NCBI GenBank assembly: GCA_027083815.1
Contig: JALWMR010000209.1
Coordinates: forward strand, 1-34,349
Reading direction: 5' to 3'
Length of the DNA: 34,349 nucleotides
From: Thiotrichaceae bacterium
GTDB taxonomy: Bacteria > Pseudomonadota > Gammaproteobacteria > Thiotrichales > Thiotrichaceae
Part shown: in pieces, positions 33,146-34,349 of the stretch
Layout of the letters: every line of letters begins with the position of its first letter
Numbering within the stretch: the first letter of the stretch is position 1
Notes under the pieces: model-generated
Told to the model about the DNA's origin: nothing
Seen by the model: only the letters and a program-made list of their open reading frames with translations
Databases searched by the model: none
Program-made: the position numbers and the translations under genes

Positions 33146-34349
33146 AAGGACTCTCCCGTTAGCAACTTATCCTGATGTGATAAACCGCTTATAAAAGTAG
33201 GCGTTACTTTACTCTCTAGTAAGACATCACTATTCACAATAGTTTCAACTTTTAGATAATTGGGGGTATATCCGCTATACCTTACTTTATTACTCTGTCC
33301 ATCAATAGTTATCGGTCGTTGAGACTCCCATAGAACCTCAACTGTTCTATTGGTTTGCTGCTCAAGAACAGCCATTTTTTGCCTGTCAGCCAAACGATGT
33401 AATTCTCGACTGCGTTGTTTTTTTACATCATCACTGACAGGATTAGATAAACGCGCCGCTTTGGTTCCTTCCCTGGGAGAAAAGGAAAAGATATGAATAT
33501 GCCCAAAACCTATAGCACCAATTGTATCCAGTGTTTTCCGCCACTCTTCTGTAGTTTCACCAGGAAAGCCAACAATGATATCAGTCGTCACATTAAAGTC
33601 TGGAATAGCAAGCCTTGCCTGTTCTACCAGAGCAATAAAATCTTGCGTCTTACAACGACGTGACATTCTTCTTAGCACCGTATCCGCACCGCTTTGCAAA
33701 GGTAAATGCATATGAGGCATCAGGCGGTTATTCTCAAATAGGTTAAAAAAGGTATCGGGCAAGTCCCATGGCTCAACTGAAGCAAAACGTATTCGGGGAA
33801 TATCGGTCTCTTTTAGTAACAAGTTAACCAGACCAAACAAAGAGCTTCCTAAATCACTACCATATCCACCCACATGAACACCGGTTAAGACAACTTCCTG
33901 AATACCTTGCTGATGTAATTCATTGACCTCATCAACAATATCACTAGCAGAACGACTTCGCTCTTCACCACGGGCTACAGTAACGATACAAAAAGTACAA
34001 CGATAGCGACATCCATCTTGTATTTTAATAAAGGCACGTTGCTTGCCTCTTAAAAACAATGATGATTCAGCTGGCTCCATCGCTATTTGCGGCATGGTGT
34101 TGGAAGAAAACCTCTCCATGACTTTTTGAGGTAATTTATCTTTTTCTTTATTATTGACTACGAGATCCACACCCAGCCTTTCAGCAACTTCCTTCTCCTC
34201 AAGAGTTGCGTAGCAGCCACTAACAACCAATTTTGATTGAGGGTTTTCGCGATGCAATCGATTCATCAGCTTTCGTGATTTTTTAGACGCTTCGGTGGTT
34301 ACGGCACAGGTATTAACAATAACAACATCAGCTGTTTCTGGGTCATTTA
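33142..34349 (-). CDS. mtaB: MtaB-like tRNA methylthiotransferase, N-terminus beyond window
   Basis: Radical-SAM enzyme that adds a methylthio group to t6A37 of tRNA (MtaB, YqeV type). The frame runs past an internal ATG at 34266 to the window end. It includes ADVVIVNTCAVTTEASKKSR, with one of the auxiliary-cluster cysteines, and VVSGCYA with another. The radical-SAM CxxxCxxC is in KIQDGCRYRCTFCIVTVARG. TGVHVGGYGSDLG, MHLPLQSGADTVLRRM and TDIIVGFPGETTEEW follow, and a TRAM-like C-terminus begins near VEVLWE. TGVHVGGYG and the VARGEERSR context favour MtaB over MiaB or RimO. About 30-40 N-terminal residues are missing at the edge. Confidence 0.9.
   Translation of the reverse strand, partial: NDPETADVVIVNTCAVTTEASKKSRKLMNRLHRENPQSKLVVSGCYATLEEKEVAERLGVDLVVNNKEKDKLPQKVMERFSSNTMPQIAMEPAESSLFLRGKQRAFIKIQDGCRYRCTFCIVTVARGEERSRSASDIVDEVNELHQQGIQEVVLTGVHVGGYGSDLGSSLFGLVNLLLKETDIPRIRFASVEPWDLPDTFFNLFENNRLMPHMHLPLQSGADTVLRRMSRRCKTQDFIALVEQARLAIPDFNVTTDIIVGFPGETTEEWRKTLDTIGAIGFGHIHIFSFSPREGTKAARLSNPVSDDVKKQRSRELHRLADRQKMAVLEQQTNRTVEVLWESQRPITIDGQSNKVRYSGYTPNYLKVETIVNSDVLLESKVTPTFISGLSHQDKLLTGESL

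Overview
The window is chromosomal DNA of a gammaproteobacterium with AT-leaning composition. The main support is the gene order. The set grpE, nadK, recN, bamE, rnfH, ratA, smpB keeps the same order and relative orientations as in enteric genomes, though it is widely spaced here. A pilMNOPQ cluster lies next to ponA and aroKB, and hrcA sits upstream of grpE-dnaK. hrcA is absent from enterics, so a Thiotrichales/Piscirickettsiaceae-like or similar marine lineage fits, but I cannot fix the genus from sequence alone.

Layout. 1-2332: the heat-shock operon hrcA-grpE-dnaK on the minus strand (dnaK cut by the window edge), with a sigma-32-type promoter before grpE. 2530-4620: a GT4 glycosyltransferase and an EamA-type permease. 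4678-5544: nadK. 5545-9637: a 4 kb accessory block, all genes on the minus strand. It holds a TlpA-like thioredoxin, a palindromic MITE-like element, a DUF1244 protein, a small basic protein, an unfamiliar 308-residue protein, a candidate structured RNA or small gene, and a COG0523 GTPase. 9638-11311: recN. 11330-12742: a secreted calcium-binding-type repeat protein. 12993-15770: dgt, aroB, aroK. 15945-21043: the type IV pilus assembly operon pilMNOPQ. 21318-23852: the penicillin-binding protein PBP1A. 24109-25933: hemE, yqeY, rpsU. 26169-28207: bamE, an orphan small protein, rnfH, ratA, smpB. 28219-30210: dnaQ, rnhA and a methyltransferase. 30373-34349: mltD, a 5-formyltetrahydrofolate cyclo-ligase, a lipoprotein and an mtaB-like tRNA methylthiotransferase cut by the window end.

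The most striking unexplained structure is an interspersed intergenic repeat present eight times. Its core is AAAGTACACCCCC followed by YACYTTTTT, five variable bases and a second T run. Three copies carry a longer tail, up to about 109 bp in all. Copies occur in every place where the ancestral grpE-nadK-recN-bamE-rnfH series has been interrupted, and none occurs inside the intact pil or rnfH-ratA-smpB groups. Within the nadK-recN block four copies in one orientation separate the genes into cassette-like units about 1.2-1.4 kb long.

The second item is a compact transcription unit on the minus strand at about 8192-8438. It has a near-consensus promoter overlapping the stop of the COG0523 gene, a strong ribosome binding site, a 13-codon reading frame enclosed by a complementary SD/anti-SD pair, a central hairpin and a 14-bp terminator stem. 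It may be a small regulatory RNA or a small protein gene with a frameshift.
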